Origin: Clostridiales bacterium
GTDB taxonomy: Bacteria > Bacillota > Clostridia > Oscillospirales > Butyricicoccaceae
NCBI GenBank assembly: GCA_004555915.1
Contig: SFJM01000001.1
Coordinates: 1-64,000 of the forward strand
Direction of reading: 5' to 3'
DNA: 64,000 nucleotides
The position numbers and the translations under genes are program-made. Of the stretch, positions 50,122 to 59,747 are shown piece after piece. Numbering within the stretch: the first letter of the stretch is position 1; each line of letters begins with the position of its first letter. The notes under the pieces were generated by a model. The model did no database searches, was not told the DNA's origin, and was given only the letters and a program-made list of their open reading frames with translations.

Positions 50122-51030
50122 ATGTCTGTGAACACACTGGTAAACAAGATTAAGGAAAAGAATAATCCGACTGTCGCAGGTCTGGACGCGCGTCTGGAAT
50201 ATATTCCGGCATATGTTACCGATAAATATGTTGCGGAATACGGCAGGACCCTGAAGGCTGCTGCAGCCAGCATGCTGGAGTTCAACAAGGGCCTGATTGA
50301 TGCCCTGCATGATATTGTGCCGGCAATCAAGCCGCAGGCTGCTTATTATGAACTGCTGGGACCGGACGGTGCGGCTGTGCTGCGGGATACCGTGGCATAT
50401 GCCCATGAAAAGGGCATGTATGTCATTGCGGACATCAAGCGCAACGACATCGGCGCTACTGCTACAGCCTATGCACAGGCATATCTGGGCTGCAGCGAGG
50501 TATGCGGCGAAAGCCTGCCGGTATATGACTGTGACTCCTGCACCGTCAATGCCTATCTCGGTACCGATGGCATCAATCCGTTCCTGACGGAGTGCCAGAA
50601 CCGTGACCGCGGCATCTATGTCCTGGTGAAGACCTCCAATAAGTCCTCCGGTGAATTCCAGAACAAGCTGATGGGTGACCAGCCGCTGTATGTCCGCATG
50701 GCGGAAAAGGTTGCGGAATGGGGCGCAGAGCTGATGACTGACTGTGGTTATTCCCAGGTTGGTGCCGTTGTGGGCGCTACCTATCCGGAGGAGCAGAAGA
50801 TCATCCGTCAGATTATCCCCCACAGCTATTTCCTGGTACCGGGCTATGGTGCACAGGGCGCAACCGCAAAGGACATTGCCAATGCGTTCAATCCGGATGG
50901 TCTGGGTGCCATTGTCAATTCCTCCCGCGGCATCATGTGTGCGTGGAAGAAGTGTGATCTGGATTATCAGGAGGCTGCACGCCAGGAGGCAATCCGTATG
51001 CGTGATGACATTGTCAGCGCAATCCGGTAA
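50122..51030 (+). CDS. pyrF: orotidine 5'-phosphate decarboxylase
   Basis: A 302-residue OMP decarboxylase, last step to UMP. The KxDxxxxDI motif is seen as DIKRNDIGATA; GAVVGATYPEEQKIIRQI and PGYGAQGATAKD bind phosphate. This is the longer (~300-residue) class. ATG at 50122 behind CAGGAGGAAA; the longer frame overlaps the pyrR end. Second gene of the operon. Confidence 0.95.
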   Translation: MSVNTLVNKIKEKNNPTVAGLDARLEYIPAYVTDKYVAEYGRTLKAAAASMLEFNKGLIDALHDIVPAIKPQAAYYELLGPDGAAVLRDTVAYAHEKGMYVIADIKRNDIGATATAYAQAYLGCSEVCGESLPVYDCDSCTVNAYLGTDGINPFLTECQNRDRGIYVLVKTSNKSSGEFQNKLMGDQPLYVRMAEKVAEWGAELMTDCGYSQVGAVVGATYPEEQKIIRQIIPHSYFLVPGYGAQGATAKDIANAFNPDGLGAIVNSSRGIMCAWKKCDLDYQEAARQEAIRMRDDIVSAIR

Positions 51031-51097
51031 ACCTATACCACACATTTCATTCTAGCTAATTATTATTGTTTCTTTTATAAAAAGGAGTGTTTGGAAC

Positions 51098-52195
51098 TTG
51101 AAGAAGGCCTATCTCCTGCTGGCTGACGGAACGCTGTTTGAAGGCGTCAGCGTCGGTGCAGAGGGCGTATCCATTGCAGAAATCGTATTCAACACCGGTA
51201 TGGCAGGCTATCAGGAAGTCCTGACTGACCCGTCCTATTATGGACAGGCTGTCTGCATGACCTATCCGCTGATTGGCAACTATGGTTTGAATGCGGATGA
51301 TTTTGAATCACGCAAGTGCTGGGTATCCGGCTTTATCATGCGTGAAGCATGTGCATATCCGTCCAACTGGCGCTGTGACCGCTCTCTGGATGCCTACCTG
51401 AAGAAGGAAGGCATTGTGGGACTGGCTGGCATTGATACCCGTCGCCTGACCCGTATCCTGCGCAGCAGCGGTGTCATGAATGGCATTCTGTATTCCGAAG
51501 GCCATGAGCCGACGGAGGAGCAGCTTGCTGAAATGAAGGCATATAAGGTAACGGATGCTGTAAAGACGGTTACCATTGACCAGCCGCAGGTTTGTCCGGC
51601 GACCAGCGAGTTCAAACACCGGGTTGCACTGCTGGATTTCGGTGTCAAGCGCAACATCCAGCGTGAGCTGTGCGCACGTGGCTGTGAGGTCACCATCCTG
51701 CCGGCCTATACCGCACCGGAGGAAATCCTGAACGGCGGTTACGATGGCATTATGCTGTCCAATGGCCCTGGCGACCCGATGGAAAACACCGAAATCATTG
51801 AAAATCTGAAACAGCTGACGGCTTCCGGCATGCCGATCTTTGGTATCTGTCTGGGACATCAGCTGCTGGCACTGTCCATCGGTGCAAAGACACAGAAAAT
51901 GGTCTTTGGCCATCGCGGTGTCAATCATCCGGTAAAGGATCTGGCAAAGGACCGCACCTATATTACCAGCCAGAACCATGGCTATGCCGTACTGGGTGAG
52001 ACGGTTGATCCGGCGATCGCGCGGGTCAGCCACATCAATCTGAATGACAATACCTGTGAGGGAATTGAACACCTGCATGCGCCCATCTTCACGGTGCAGT
52101 ATCATCCGGAGGTAAAGCCGGGTCCGCAGGATACCGCATACCTGTTCGATCAGTTTGTTTCACTCATGGATGAGAAGAAGGGAGGCGCTCAGTAA
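51098..52195 (+). CDS. carA: carbamoyl-phosphate synthase small (glutaminase) subunit
   Basis: A 365-residue subunit. N-terminal domain FNTGMAGYQEVLTDPSYYGQ and C-terminal class I glutamine amidotransferase with catalytic Cys in GICLGHQLLALS and the HPE of VQYHPEVKPGPQD. TTG start behind GGAGTG. Its stop overlaps the carB start by one base. In a PyrR-regulated operon it supplies carbamoyl phosphate for pyrimidines (pyrAA). Confidence 0.96.
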   Translation: MKKAYLLLADGTLFEGVSVGAEGVSIAEIVFNTGMAGYQEVLTDPSYYGQAVCMTYPLIGNYGLNADDFESRKCWVSGFIMREACAYPSNWRCDRSLDAYLKKEGIVGLAGIDTRRLTRILRSSGVMNGILYSEGHEPTEEQLAEMKAYKVTDAVKTVTIDQPQVCPATSEFKHRVALLDFGVKRNIQRELCARGCEVTILPAYTAPEEILNGGYDGIMLSNGPGDPMENTEIIENLKQLTASGMPIFGICLGHQLLALSIGAKTQKMVFGHRGVNHPVKDLAKDRTYITSQNHGYAVLGETVDPAIARVSHINLNDNTCEGIEHLHAPIFTVQYHPEVKPGPQDTAYLFDQFVSLMDEKKGGAQ

Positions 52196-55100
52196 TGCCG
52201 CTGCGTCAGGATATTCATAAGGTAATGGTACTTGGCTCCGGCCCGATTGTCATCGGTCAGGCAGCAGAATTTGACTATGCAGGCACACAGGCATGCCGTG
52301 CGCTGCGGGAAGAAGGTCTGGAGGTTGTGCTGGTTAACTCCAATCCGGCAACCATCATGACCGACAAGGCAATGGCAGATAAGGTTTATATTGAACCGAT
52401 GACCATTCCCTGTGTACAGGAAATCATCAAAAAGGAACGTCCGGACTCCATCCTGCCTACACTGGGCGGACAGACCGGCCTGAATATTGCCATGGATCTG
52501 GTGGCAAGCGGCTTCCTGGACGAATACAACGTCAAGCTGCTGGGCGCCAACCCGACCACCATTGACAAGGCAGAAGACCGTCAGATGTTCAAGGACACCA
52601 TGGAAAAGATCCATGAGCCGATCATCGCCTCCAAGGTAGTCCACAGCGTAGAAGATGCGGTAGCATTTACCGAGGAAATCGGCCTGCCGGTTATCATTCG
52701 TCCGGCATATACCTTGGGCGGTACCGGCGGCGGCATTGCGTATACCTGGGACGAGCTGCGTGAGATTGCCGCTTCCGGTATTCTGTATTCCCGCGTGGAT
52801 GAGATCCTCGTGGAGAAGTGCATTGCGGGCTGGAAGGAAATCGAATACGAAGTCATGCGTGACGGCAAGGGCAATGTCATCACCGTCTGCAACATGGAAA
52901 ACATTGACCCGGTTGGCGTGCATACCGGCGACTCGGTTGTTGTGGCACCGAGCCAGACCCTGTGTGATTATGAGTACCAGATGCTGCGTACCTCTGCACT
53001 GAAGATTATCACCGAGCTGGGCATTGAAGGCGGCTGCAACGTACAGTTTGCCCTCAATCCGGATTCCTTTGAATATGCGGTTATCGAGGTAAACCCCCGT
53101 GTATCCCGTTCCTCCGCACTGGCTTCCAAGGCAACCGGTTATCCGATTGCCAAGATTGCGGCAAAGATTGCCGTGGGCTATGGTCTGGATGAGCTGACCA
53201 ATGCAGTTACCGGTAAGACGGTAGCCTGCTTCGAGCCGACACTGGACTACTGTGTTGTCAAGTTCCCGCGCTGGCCCTTCGACAAGTTCGTTTATGCGGA
53301 CAAGAGCCTGGGTACCCAGATGAAGGCAACCGGTGAGGTTATGTCCATCTCCAACAGCTTTGAAGCAGCACTGATGAAGGCAGTCCGTTCGATTGAAATG
53401 AAGGTTGACTCCCTGTCCATGCCGCTGATTGCCAAGCTGAGCGACGAGGAAGTCATCGAAAAGGTAAAGACCTGCGATTTCGAGCGTATTTTCTCCATCT
53501 GTGAAGCCTTCCGCCGTGGTATCATGACCATTGATGAGGTGCATGATATTACAAAGATTGACACCTGGTTCCTCCATGGCTTCATGCGTATCATTGATAT
53601 GGAGCATGCGCTGGAGCAGGCAGAACAGCTGGATGAGCAGCTGTATCTGGCAGCAAAGAAGATGGGCTTTACGGATAAGGTCATTGAACGTCTTTCCAAA
53701 AAGGAAGTCGGCAGCCTGGCACGTATGCCGGTATACAAGACCGTAGATACCTGTGCTGCGGAATTTGAGGCAGAAACGCCTTATTATTACTCCACCTTTG
53801 ATGAGGAAACCGAGGTAAAGCCGGCAACCGGCAAGAAGAAGGTCATGGTACTCGGCTCCGGTCCGATTCGTATCGGCCAGGGCATTGAGTTTGACTACTG
53901 TTCGGTTCATTCCGTATGGGCGCTGCAGCAGCTGGGCTGTGAGACCATCATTGTTAACAATAATCCGGAAACCGTATCCACTGACTTTGATACGGCAGAC
54001 CGTCTGTATTTCGAGCCGCTGACACCGGAGGATATCACCGGTATCGTCAACGCCGAAAAGCCGGATGCTGCCATTGTACAGTTCGGCGGCCAGACTGCCA
54101 TCAATCTGGCAGGACATCTGGAAAAGCTGGGTGTACCGATTCTGGGCACCCCGGCATGGAGCATTGACGCGGCAGAGGACCGTGAAAAGTTCGATGTCAT
54201 CCTGAACAAGACCGGCATCCCGCGCGCCAAGGGTGATACGGTATTTACCGAGGAAGAAGCGGTTGCAGTTGCCGACAGGCTGGGTTATCCGGTTCTGGTA
54301 CGTCCGTCCTACGTTCTGGGCGGTCAGGGCATGGAAATTGCCTATAAGGAAGAGGACATCCGTGAATATATGCAGGTTATCACCCGTACCAAGATTGAAA
54401 ATCCGGTACTGGTCGATAAGTACCTGATGGGTCGTGAAATTGAGGTTGACGCCATCTGTGATGGTGAGGATATCCTGATTCCGGGTATCATGGAGCATAT
54501 GGAGCGTGCCGGCATCCATTCCGGTGACTCGATTTCCGTGTATCCGTCTATCAGCATTGAAGAAAAGCACAGACAGACCATCATTGATTACACCAAAAAG
54601 CTGTCCAAAGAGCTGGCAGTTCTGGGTCTGGTCAATATCCAGTTTGTTCTGTACAATGATGAGGTTTATGTCATCGAGGTTAACCCCCGTTCCTCCCGTA
54701 CCATTCCGTATATTTCCAAGATCACCGGTGTACCGATGGTGGATCTGGCAACCCGCTGCATGTTCGGCGAAAAGCTGAAGGATATGGGCTGGGGTACCGG
54801 ACTGTATCCGGAATGCAAGCATTATGCGGTTAAGGTTCCGGTATTCTCCTTCCAGAAGCTGCGTGGACTGGATACCCAGCTGGGACCGGAAATGAAGTCT
54901 ACCGGTGAGGTTCTGGGCGTATCCACCTCCTTCCGTGAGGCACTGCTCAAGGGCATGATGGGTGCAGGCTATGAGATGAAGAAGAAGGGCAAGATTCTGA
55001 TTTCCGTCCGTGATGCGGACAAGCAGGAAATTATCCAGGTGGCAGAACGCTTCAGCGAGCTGGGCTTTGAGCTGTACGCAACCACCGGTACGGCAAACGT

Positions 55101-55389
55101 CCTCAACCGCCACATGGTCGCAACCAACGCGGTACGCAATGTAGATGAGCCGTCCCCGAACATGATTGACCTGATTGAATCCGGCGACATTGATTATGTC
55201 ATTGCCACCTCGGTCAAGGGCCGCCATCCGGAGCTGGGTTCGGTACGAATCCGCCGTTCTACCGTCGAGCATGCAATCCCGTGCCTGACGGCAATTGATA
55301 CCGCCAACGCACTGCTGCGCTGCCTGGAGGGCGACACACGCATCCAGTCCTGCGAGCTGGTGGATATCAACACCGTGCATCTGAAGTAA
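52195..55389 (+). CDS. carB: carbamoyl-phosphate synthase large subunit
   Basis: A 1064-residue protein with two homologous ATP-grasp halves (VLGSGPIVIGQAAEFDYAG and VLGSGPIRIGQGIEFDYCS), each with the carboxyphosphate or carbamate site, and a C-terminal allosteric MGS-like domain (VAERFSELGFELYATTGTANVL). Full-length. Translation is coupled to carA. Confidence 0.97.
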   Translation: MPLRQDIHKVMVLGSGPIVIGQAAEFDYAGTQACRALREEGLEVVLVNSNPATIMTDKAMADKVYIEPMTIPCVQEIIKKERPDSILPTLGGQTGLNIAMDLVASGFLDEYNVKLLGANPTTIDKAEDRQMFKDTMEKIHEPIIASKVVHSVEDAVAFTEEIGLPVIIRPAYTLGGTGGGIAYTWDELREIAASGILYSRVDEILVEKCIAGWKEIEYEVMRDGKGNVITVCNMENIDPVGVHTGDSVVVAPSQTLCDYEYQMLRTSALKIITELGIEGGCNVQFALNPDSFEYAVIEVNPRVSRSSALASKATGYPIAKIAAKIAVGYGLDELTNAVTGKTVACFEPTLDYCVVKFPRWPFDKFVYADKSLGTQMKATGEVMSISNSFEAALMKAVRSIEMKVDSLSMPLIAKLSDEEVIEKVKTCDFERIFSICEAFRRGIMTIDEVHDITKIDTWFLHGFMRIIDMEHALEQAEQLDEQLYLAAKKMGFTDKVIERLSKKEVGSLARMPVYKTVDTCAAEFEAETPYYYSTFDEETEVKPATGKKKVMVLGSGPIRIGQGIEFDYCSVHSVWALQQLGCETIIVNNNPETVSTDFDTADRLYFEPLTPEDITGIVNAEKPDAAIVQFGGQTAINLAGHLEKLGVPILGTPAWSIDAAEDREKFDVILNKTGIPRAKGDTVFTEEEAVAVADRLGYPVLVRPSYVLGGQGMEIAYKEEDIREYMQVITRTKIENPVLVDKYLMGREIEVDAICDGEDILIPGIMEHMERAGIHSGDSISVYPSISIEEKHRQTIIDYTKKLSKELAVLGLVNIQFVLYNDEVYVIEVNPRSSRTIPYISKITGVPMVDLATRCMFGEKLKDMGWGTGLYPECKHYAVKVPVFSFQKLRGLDTQLGPEMKSTGEVLGVSTSFREALLKGMMGAGYEMKKKGKILISVRDADKQEIIQVAERFSELGFELYATTGTANVLNRHMVATNAVRNVDEPSPNMIDLIESGDIDYVIATSVKGRHPELGSVRIRRSTVEHAIPCLTAIDTANALLRCLEGDTRIQSCELVDINTVHLK

Positions 55390-55417
55390 CACGCTTTTGC
55401 GCGATAATATAATACCA

Positions 55418-55456
55418 AAAGACAGGACTGTCCCAACGGATGGTCCTGTTTTTCTG
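55418..55456 (+). terminator. terminator of the pyr operon
   Basis: AGACAGGAC pairs with GTCCTGTTT around 14 nt, followed by TTC. Confidence 0.82.
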
Positions 55457-55591
55457 TTTGTAAACAACATGGATGCCCGCAGTTCCTTATGAAAAGCATT
55501 GGCATATAACAGGAAATACGATATAATGATAGCAGCAGATATCGGTATGCACCGATGGAATGAGACAGAAAGAGAACGAGGAGGGGAAACC

Positions 55592-56278
55592 ATGCGGTAT
55601 AAGATTTTTGGTGATATGATGCCTGCCGTAACCATCCAGCTGGATCAGGGCGAAAGCGTGTACACCCAGTCCGGCGGTATGAGCTGGATGACCGGCGGTG
55701 TAAAAATGGATACCAACATGCGCGGCGGTCTTGGCGGGGCATTTGGCCGGATTTTTTCCGGTGAATCGCTGTTTATGGCAACCTTTACGGCAACCAGACA
55801 GAATGATGAGGTGACCTTTGCCGCCACCATGCCGGGACAGATTATCAAGTTCAATATCCGTCCGGGTTATGAGATCATCGCGCAGAAGGGAGCTTTTCTG
55901 TGTGCGGAGCAGTCGGTGGATTTGTCCACTTTCTTTACAAGGGGCGTGAAAGGCGGTCTGTTCGGCGGAGAAGGCTTTATTTTGCAGAAATTCAGCGGCA
56001 ATGGTGCTGTATTCTGTGAAATGGATGGCAGTGTATGTGAAATGGATCTTGCGCCGGGGGAGGTAATCCGTGTCGATTCCGGCAATATCGCGGCGTTTGA
56101 AAGCTCGGTACAGTATTCGGCGGAAATGGTAAAGGGCTTTAAAAATATCCTGTTCGGCGGGGAAGGGCTGTTCCTGTCCACCCTGCGGGGGCCGGGCCGT
56201 GTCTGGCTGCAAACCATGACAGTTTCCGAATTGGCAAAGAAGATTATCCCGTATGTGCCGACAAGCGGAAATTCGTAA
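55592..56278 (+). CDS. AIM24/TIGR00266 family protein
   Basis: A 228-residue protein of the AIM24 (DUF124) family: beta-strand-rich, Gly-rich with repeated GGLGGAFGRIFSGES and KGGLFGGEGFILQKFSG and FKNILFGGEGLFLSTLRGPG. No signal peptide. The ATG at 55592 follows GAGGAGGGG. Function unknown; a trypsin-like or tryptophan-RNA role has been proposed elsewhere but is not supported here. Confidence 0.85.
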   Translation: MRYKIFGDMMPAVTIQLDQGESVYTQSGGMSWMTGGVKMDTNMRGGLGGAFGRIFSGESLFMATFTATRQNDEVTFAATMPGQIIKFNIRPGYEIIAQKGAFLCAEQSVDLSTFFTRGVKGGLFGGEGFILQKFSGNGAVFCEMDGSVCEMDLAPGEVIRVDSGNIAAFESSVQYSAEMVKGFKNILFGGEGLFLSTLRGPGRVWLQTMTVSELAKKIIPYVPTSGNS

Positions 56279-56303
56279 GAGATTACGATAAAATGGTATA
56301 ACA

Positions 56304-56352
56304 AAAGGCACTCCCTGTTCCATACGGTGCAGAGGGTGCCTCTTTTTTTCTT
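56304..56352. terminator. terminator between the AIM24 gene and ttcA-like gene
   Basis: AGGCACTC pairs with GGGTGCCT around about 28 nt, followed by a T-run on the + strand. Confidence 0.75.
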
Positions 56353-57078
56353 TTATTTTACAGGCTCATCGATGCCCCAGCCCCGCAGCGGATACCGCTG
56401 TACCGCGCCAAAAATGCGCTGGCGGACGCCATGGTTCTGATGCTCCAGTGTGCGGATGAGCTGCTTGATTTCCTCCCGCTTGGTATTGCCGTCAGCCGGA
56501 CAGGGGTTATGTACCACCGGCAGCTCCAGACGGCGCACCAGGGACTTGATATACGCTTCCGGCGCGTAAATCATGGGACGGATGACCGTGATGTCCCGGC
56601 GGTTTAAATAGGTCATGGGCAGGAAACAGTTAAACCGCCCTTCATATAATAAGGACATCATAACGGTTTCAATGACATCATCATAATGATGCCCCAGTGC
56701 AACCTTATTACAGCCGCATTGTTTGGCGGTGTCATTGAGTGCACCGCGGCGCATTTTAGCACACAGGGAACAGGGATTTTCTTCCTGTCGGATATCAAAG
56801 ACAATGGTTTTGATATCGGTCTGACGGGTGATATATTCCACATCCAGTTTTTTACACAGCTCAGCTACCGGTGTGAAATCCATTTCCTCATAGCCCATTT
56901 CCAGTGTAATCGCTTTTAATTCAAATTTTTTCGGGTAAAACCGGCGTAAATTCGCCAGTGTTGCCAACAGAGCCAGGGAATCCTTGCCGCCGGAGACACC
57001 GACAGCGATGACATCCCCTTCTTCAATCATATGATACTGATCCACCGCACGGCGGACATAAGACAGCATTTTCTGCAT
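56353..57078 (-). CDS. TtcA-like tRNA 2-thiocytidine biosynthesis protein
   Basis: A 241-residue PP-loop ATPase: VGVSGGKDSLALL for ATP, the cysteine pair CSLCAKMRRG and GHHYDDVIETVMM. It matches the TtcA/TtuA group that thiolates tRNA using an Fe-S cluster. Which tRNA position is modified is inference. CAGGAGGAG precedes the ATG. Confidence 0.85.
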   Translation of the reverse strand: MQKMLSYVRRAVDQYHMIEEGDVIAVGVSGGKDSLALLATLANLRRFYPKKFELKAITLEMGYEEMDFTPVAELCKKLDVEYITRQTDIKTIVFDIRQEENPCSLCAKMRRGALNDTAKQCGCNKVALGHHYDDVIETVMMSLLYEGRFNCFLPMTYLNRRDITVIRPMIYAPEAYIKSLVRRLELPVVHNPCPADGNTKREEIKQLIRTLEHQNHGVRQRIFGAVQRYPLRGWGIDEPVK

Positions 57079-57123
57079 AAATTCTCCTCCTGACGGTACA
57101 TTTTTACCATCGTTATCCCGTCT

Positions 57124-57152
57124 ATTATAACGAAGGAGGAATCTGTTGTACA
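57124..57152 (-). promoter_or_regulatory. promoter of the ttcA-like gene
   Basis: Minus strand: TGTACA (57147-57152) and TATAAT (57124-57129), 17-bp spacer; the same weak -35 as the BI-1 promoter. Confidence 0.65.
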
Positions 57153-57255
57153 GCGAAAAAAAGAAAATGGGAATGGAGTATTCGGGAGAAAAACAGAGGA
57201 AATCAAAGAAAACGGGAGATCGTTCCGGTAAAAATTAAAATCTTCAAAAAATGTG

Positions 57256-57284
57256 TTGACTTTGATTTTTAGATATGGTATAAC
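57256..57284 (+). promoter_or_regulatory. promoter of rplM-rpsI
   Basis: TTGACT (57256-57261) and TATAAC (57279-57284), 17-bp spacer. The following 95-nt leader is AT-rich with a GAAAAACAG.../TTTTTCGG weak pairing; no L13 leader motif was recognised. Nothing else seen between 57079 and 57381. Confidence 0.8.
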
Positions 57285-57381
57285 ATTAGAGCACCTGAAA
57301 AACAGAAAAAGTATGGTTTTTCGGGAAAAAATAACTTCGTGAATGAAAAATTCAGATAAAATTATAATCGGAGGTTAGATC

Positions 57382-57813
57382 ATGTCCACTTTCATGGCTA
57401 AGGCTGAAAATATCGACCGCAAGTGGTATATCGTTGACGCAGCAGACAAGCCGCTGGGTCGCACCGCAGCCACTGTAGCAGCTCTCCTTCGCGGCAAGCA
57501 TAAGGTAGAGTTCACCCCTAATGTAGACACTGGCGATTATGTAATCGTTATCAATGCATCCAAGGCAGTTCTGACCGGCAACAAGCTGGTTCAGAAGTAC
57601 TACCGCAGACATTCCGGCTGGATCGGTGGTCTGAAGGAAACCCAGTACAAGACCCTCATGGCTGAGCGTCCGGAACTGGCAGTGGAGCTGGCTGTTAAGG
57701 GTATGCTCCCGAAGAATTCCATTGGCCGCAAGGCTGCTACCCGTCTGAAGGTTTACGCAGGCAGCGAGCACAAGAACGAAGCACAGCAGCCGACTGTTTG
57801 GACTGGCAAGTAA
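57382..57813 (+). CDS. rplM: 50S ribosomal protein L13
   Basis: A 143-residue L13 (RKWYIVDAADKPLGRTAATVAALLRGK in family form, GDYVIVINASKAVLTG, AVKGMLPKNSIGRKA). CGGAGG precedes the ATG. rpsI follows 25 bp downstream. Confidence 0.97.
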   Translation: MSTFMAKAENIDRKWYIVDAADKPLGRTAATVAALLRGKHKVEFTPNVDTGDYVIVINASKAVLTGNKLVQKYYRRHSGWIGGLKETQYKTLMAERPELAVELAVKGMLPKNSIGRKAATRLKVYAGSEHKNEAQQPTVWTGK

Positions 57814-57838
57814 TTCTTACAAGGAGGAAAATTAAGTC

Positions 57839-58246
57839 ATGTATACCCCTAAGAAAGCATATTTCTACGGCACCGGCAGAAGAAAGTCCTCTGTTGCAAG
57901 AGTTCGCCTGATTCCGGGCGGTACCGGTGAGATCACCATCAACAATCGTACCCTGGATAACTACTTTGGCCTGGAGACCCTGAAGCTGATCGTTCGTCAG
58001 CCGCTGGAAGCTACCCAGACCACTGAGAAGTTTGATATCGTTTGCACTGTAACCGGCGGCGGCTTTACCGGCCAGGCTGGTGCAATCCGTCACGGCATTT
58101 CCCGTGCCTTGCTGCAGGCTAATTCCGACGAGTATCGTCCGGTTCTGAAGGCTGCAGGCTACCTGACCCGTGACCCGAGAATGAAGGAAAGAAAGAAGTA
58201 CGGCCTGAAGGCTGCACGTCGTGCTCCGCAGTTCTCCAAGAGATAA
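57839..58246 (+). CDS. rpsI: 30S ribosomal protein S9
   Basis: A 135-residue S9 (GTGRRKSSVARVRLIPG, GGGFTGQAGAIRHGISRALL, the C-terminal RRAPQFSKR). AAGGAGG precedes the ATG. End of the operon. Confidence 0.97.
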   Translation: MYTPKKAYFYGTGRRKSSVARVRLIPGGTGEITINNRTLDNYFGLETLKLIVRQPLEATQTTEKFDIVCTVTGGGFTGQAGAIRHGISRALLQANSDEYRPVLKAAGYLTRDPRMKERKKYGLKAARRAPQFSKR

Positions 58247-58279
58247 TTTCCAAAATTATTTCTGCAATTTTACAACAAA

Positions 58280-58318
58280 CAAAACCACCGTTTCCGCATG
58301 GATTCGGTGGTTTTTTGT
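58280..58318 (+). terminator. terminator of rplM-rpsI
   Basis: AAAACCACCG pairs with CGGTGGTTTT, followed by TTGT. Confidence 0.9.
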
Positions 58319-58337
58319 ATATTCATGTTGTTTTCCT

Positions 58338-59309
58338 TCACCGATACGAAACATCAGACAGATAAATGTCCTTCATGCTGATGGAAATATGGTGCAGTTC
58401 CAGAAATACCTTGACGGTTTCCCGGTCCAGCGGACATTTTGGGCCGATGGTAATGCTGCGGATAAAGGAGCCCGGGCAGTCGTCAAAGGAAAGGTCACGA
58501 TAGGGTACCAGATTGTTCTTGCGCAGTCGATAATCCAGCGGAAGAATACGGAACCGATCCAGATTTTCTTCGAGAATTTCTCTGGAGAGCAGCTGCTGGA
58601 AATCCGTTTCATCAAAGGTTTCGCTTTCATATGGCGGGGCAGGGAGATCCGGATAATAAACACAGCGCCATTCCGCTTCCTCGGAAAAGGCACGGGATTT
58701 GAAAAACGGCAGTGCCGGATATAAAATGCGTACCAGCTGTGTGGCAGCCTGTTCCAGGGATGTGCGCAGCGGCAGCCAGTTCATATAAATACAAAACATC
58801 TGCATACAGATGGCTTCTATTTCCCGGGTCGTATATCGTATATTGGCAAACAGCAGGCTGGAGGGCAAAGCCTGGTCACTGCCTTTTAAGTTGAGATATT
58901 GTTCTGCCCTATGGTAAGCCGGACGAAATTCCTCCTGTGAGGAAACACCAATGCAGACACCATAGCCATTGTCCCCATAACCGCGCCATTGGCTGAGCAG
59001 GTCACGTTCGGAGGAAAAGCAGGCGGCAAGAATCATGGTATTATACTGTTGAAACTGCTGCTCCATTTCCCTGAGCAGTCTGGAGGCCAGACCGGGCTGG
59101 CGGGAACAGGGGTATTCCGGATTATGCAGATTGTTTCGGATGTGCTGCAGGCATTGCTGGATTGCCCACTTTTTTTCCATAAAGTCATTGCTTTTTTCAA
59201 TGTCAGATAACCGGATGGTATGATTGGTGATAATCTGAAAAAAGGTATCCACGCTGCAGTAATGATAGACGACAGACGGCAGCGGAAGAGGATGCAGAAC
59301 AGGTTTCAT
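58338..59309 (-). CDS. DUF2971 domain-containing protein
   Basis: A 323-residue soluble protein of the DUF2971 family: VYHYCSVDTFFQIITNHTIRLS, then NDFMEKKW, and CFSSERDLLSQWRGYGDNGYGVCIG in the core. DUF2971 proteins turn up in accessory and sometimes defence-associated loci; here the gene is isolated. The ATG at 59309 follows CAGGAAGGAA. Function unknown. Confidence 0.82.
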   Translation of the reverse strand: MKPVLHPLPLPSVVYHYCSVDTFFQIITNHTIRLSDIEKSNDFMEKKWAIQQCLQHIRNNLHNPEYPCSRQPGLASRLLREMEQQFQQYNTMILAACFSSERDLLSQWRGYGDNGYGVCIGVSSQEEFRPAYHRAEQYLNLKGSDQALPSSLLFANIRYTTREIEAICMQMFCIYMNWLPLRTSLEQAATQLVRILYPALPFFKSRAFSEEAEWRCVYYPDLPAPPYESETFDETDFQQLLSREILEENLDRFRILPLDYRLRKNNLVPYRDLSFDDCPGSFIRSITIGPKCPLDRETVKVFLELHHISISMKDIYLSDVSYR

Positions 59310-59582
59310 AAGCAGATTTTCCTTCCTGATTTTAAAGACAGACTGTACATTTATTGTACACCTGAATGCACAGATTTCCAAAGGATAGATGAAAAAAATT
59401 GTTCCACGAATGGTAAAATTTCAGAAAAGAACAGAAATTGGGCAAATTTATCACAAAGTTCACATTTTGACAGCTTTTCTAATATTGCGTTAAAATGTAA
59501 CGAAGAATTGTGCAAATGAACAATACAAATATGAACAAATTGTTAATGAAATGTAAAAGGGTGCAAAAAGTTCGGAAATTCC

Positions 59583-59611
59583 TTGACTTTGTGAGCTTTT
59601 TGCGCTACAAT
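59583..59611 (+). promoter_or_regulatory. promoter of the G5/3D-domain gene
   Basis: TTGACT (59583-59588) and TACAAT (59606-59611), 17-bp spacer, giving a leader of about 130 nt. Confidence 0.8.
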
Positions 59612-59669
59612 GCACATAAAATAACAACTGTAACCAAAATGTAATCAAATTGCATTTGTGTTGTAATTT

Positions 59670-59740
59670 TTATGGCTGCCGGTAATTGGGCAGTGCAACG
59701 TCCGCACGGCTACAGGTTGGAAGTGCGGCTGAGACGAAAG
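59670..59740 (+). promoter_or_regulatory. structured leader of unknown class
   Basis: CTGCC/GGCAG (about 59674-59692) is followed by CGTC-CGCAC pairing with GTGCG-GACG (about 59699-59736), ending just before AAAGGAG. It might control translation. No known riboswitch consensus was recognised. Confidence 0.4.
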
Positions 59741-59747
59741 GAGTTTT

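Larger units (their letters stand above)
59310..59747. other. intergenic region with promoter and leader of the 3D-domain gene
   Basis: The left part is AT-rich without features. The right part holds the promoter at 59583 and the leader at 59640-59740 described separately. Confidence 0.5.

Noticed and set aside
52189..55635. Very long minus-strand open frame opposite carB (over 1100 codons)
   Set aside because: carB is complete and conserved on the + strand; the antisense frame is a by-product of codon bias and has no domain or ribosome binding site.
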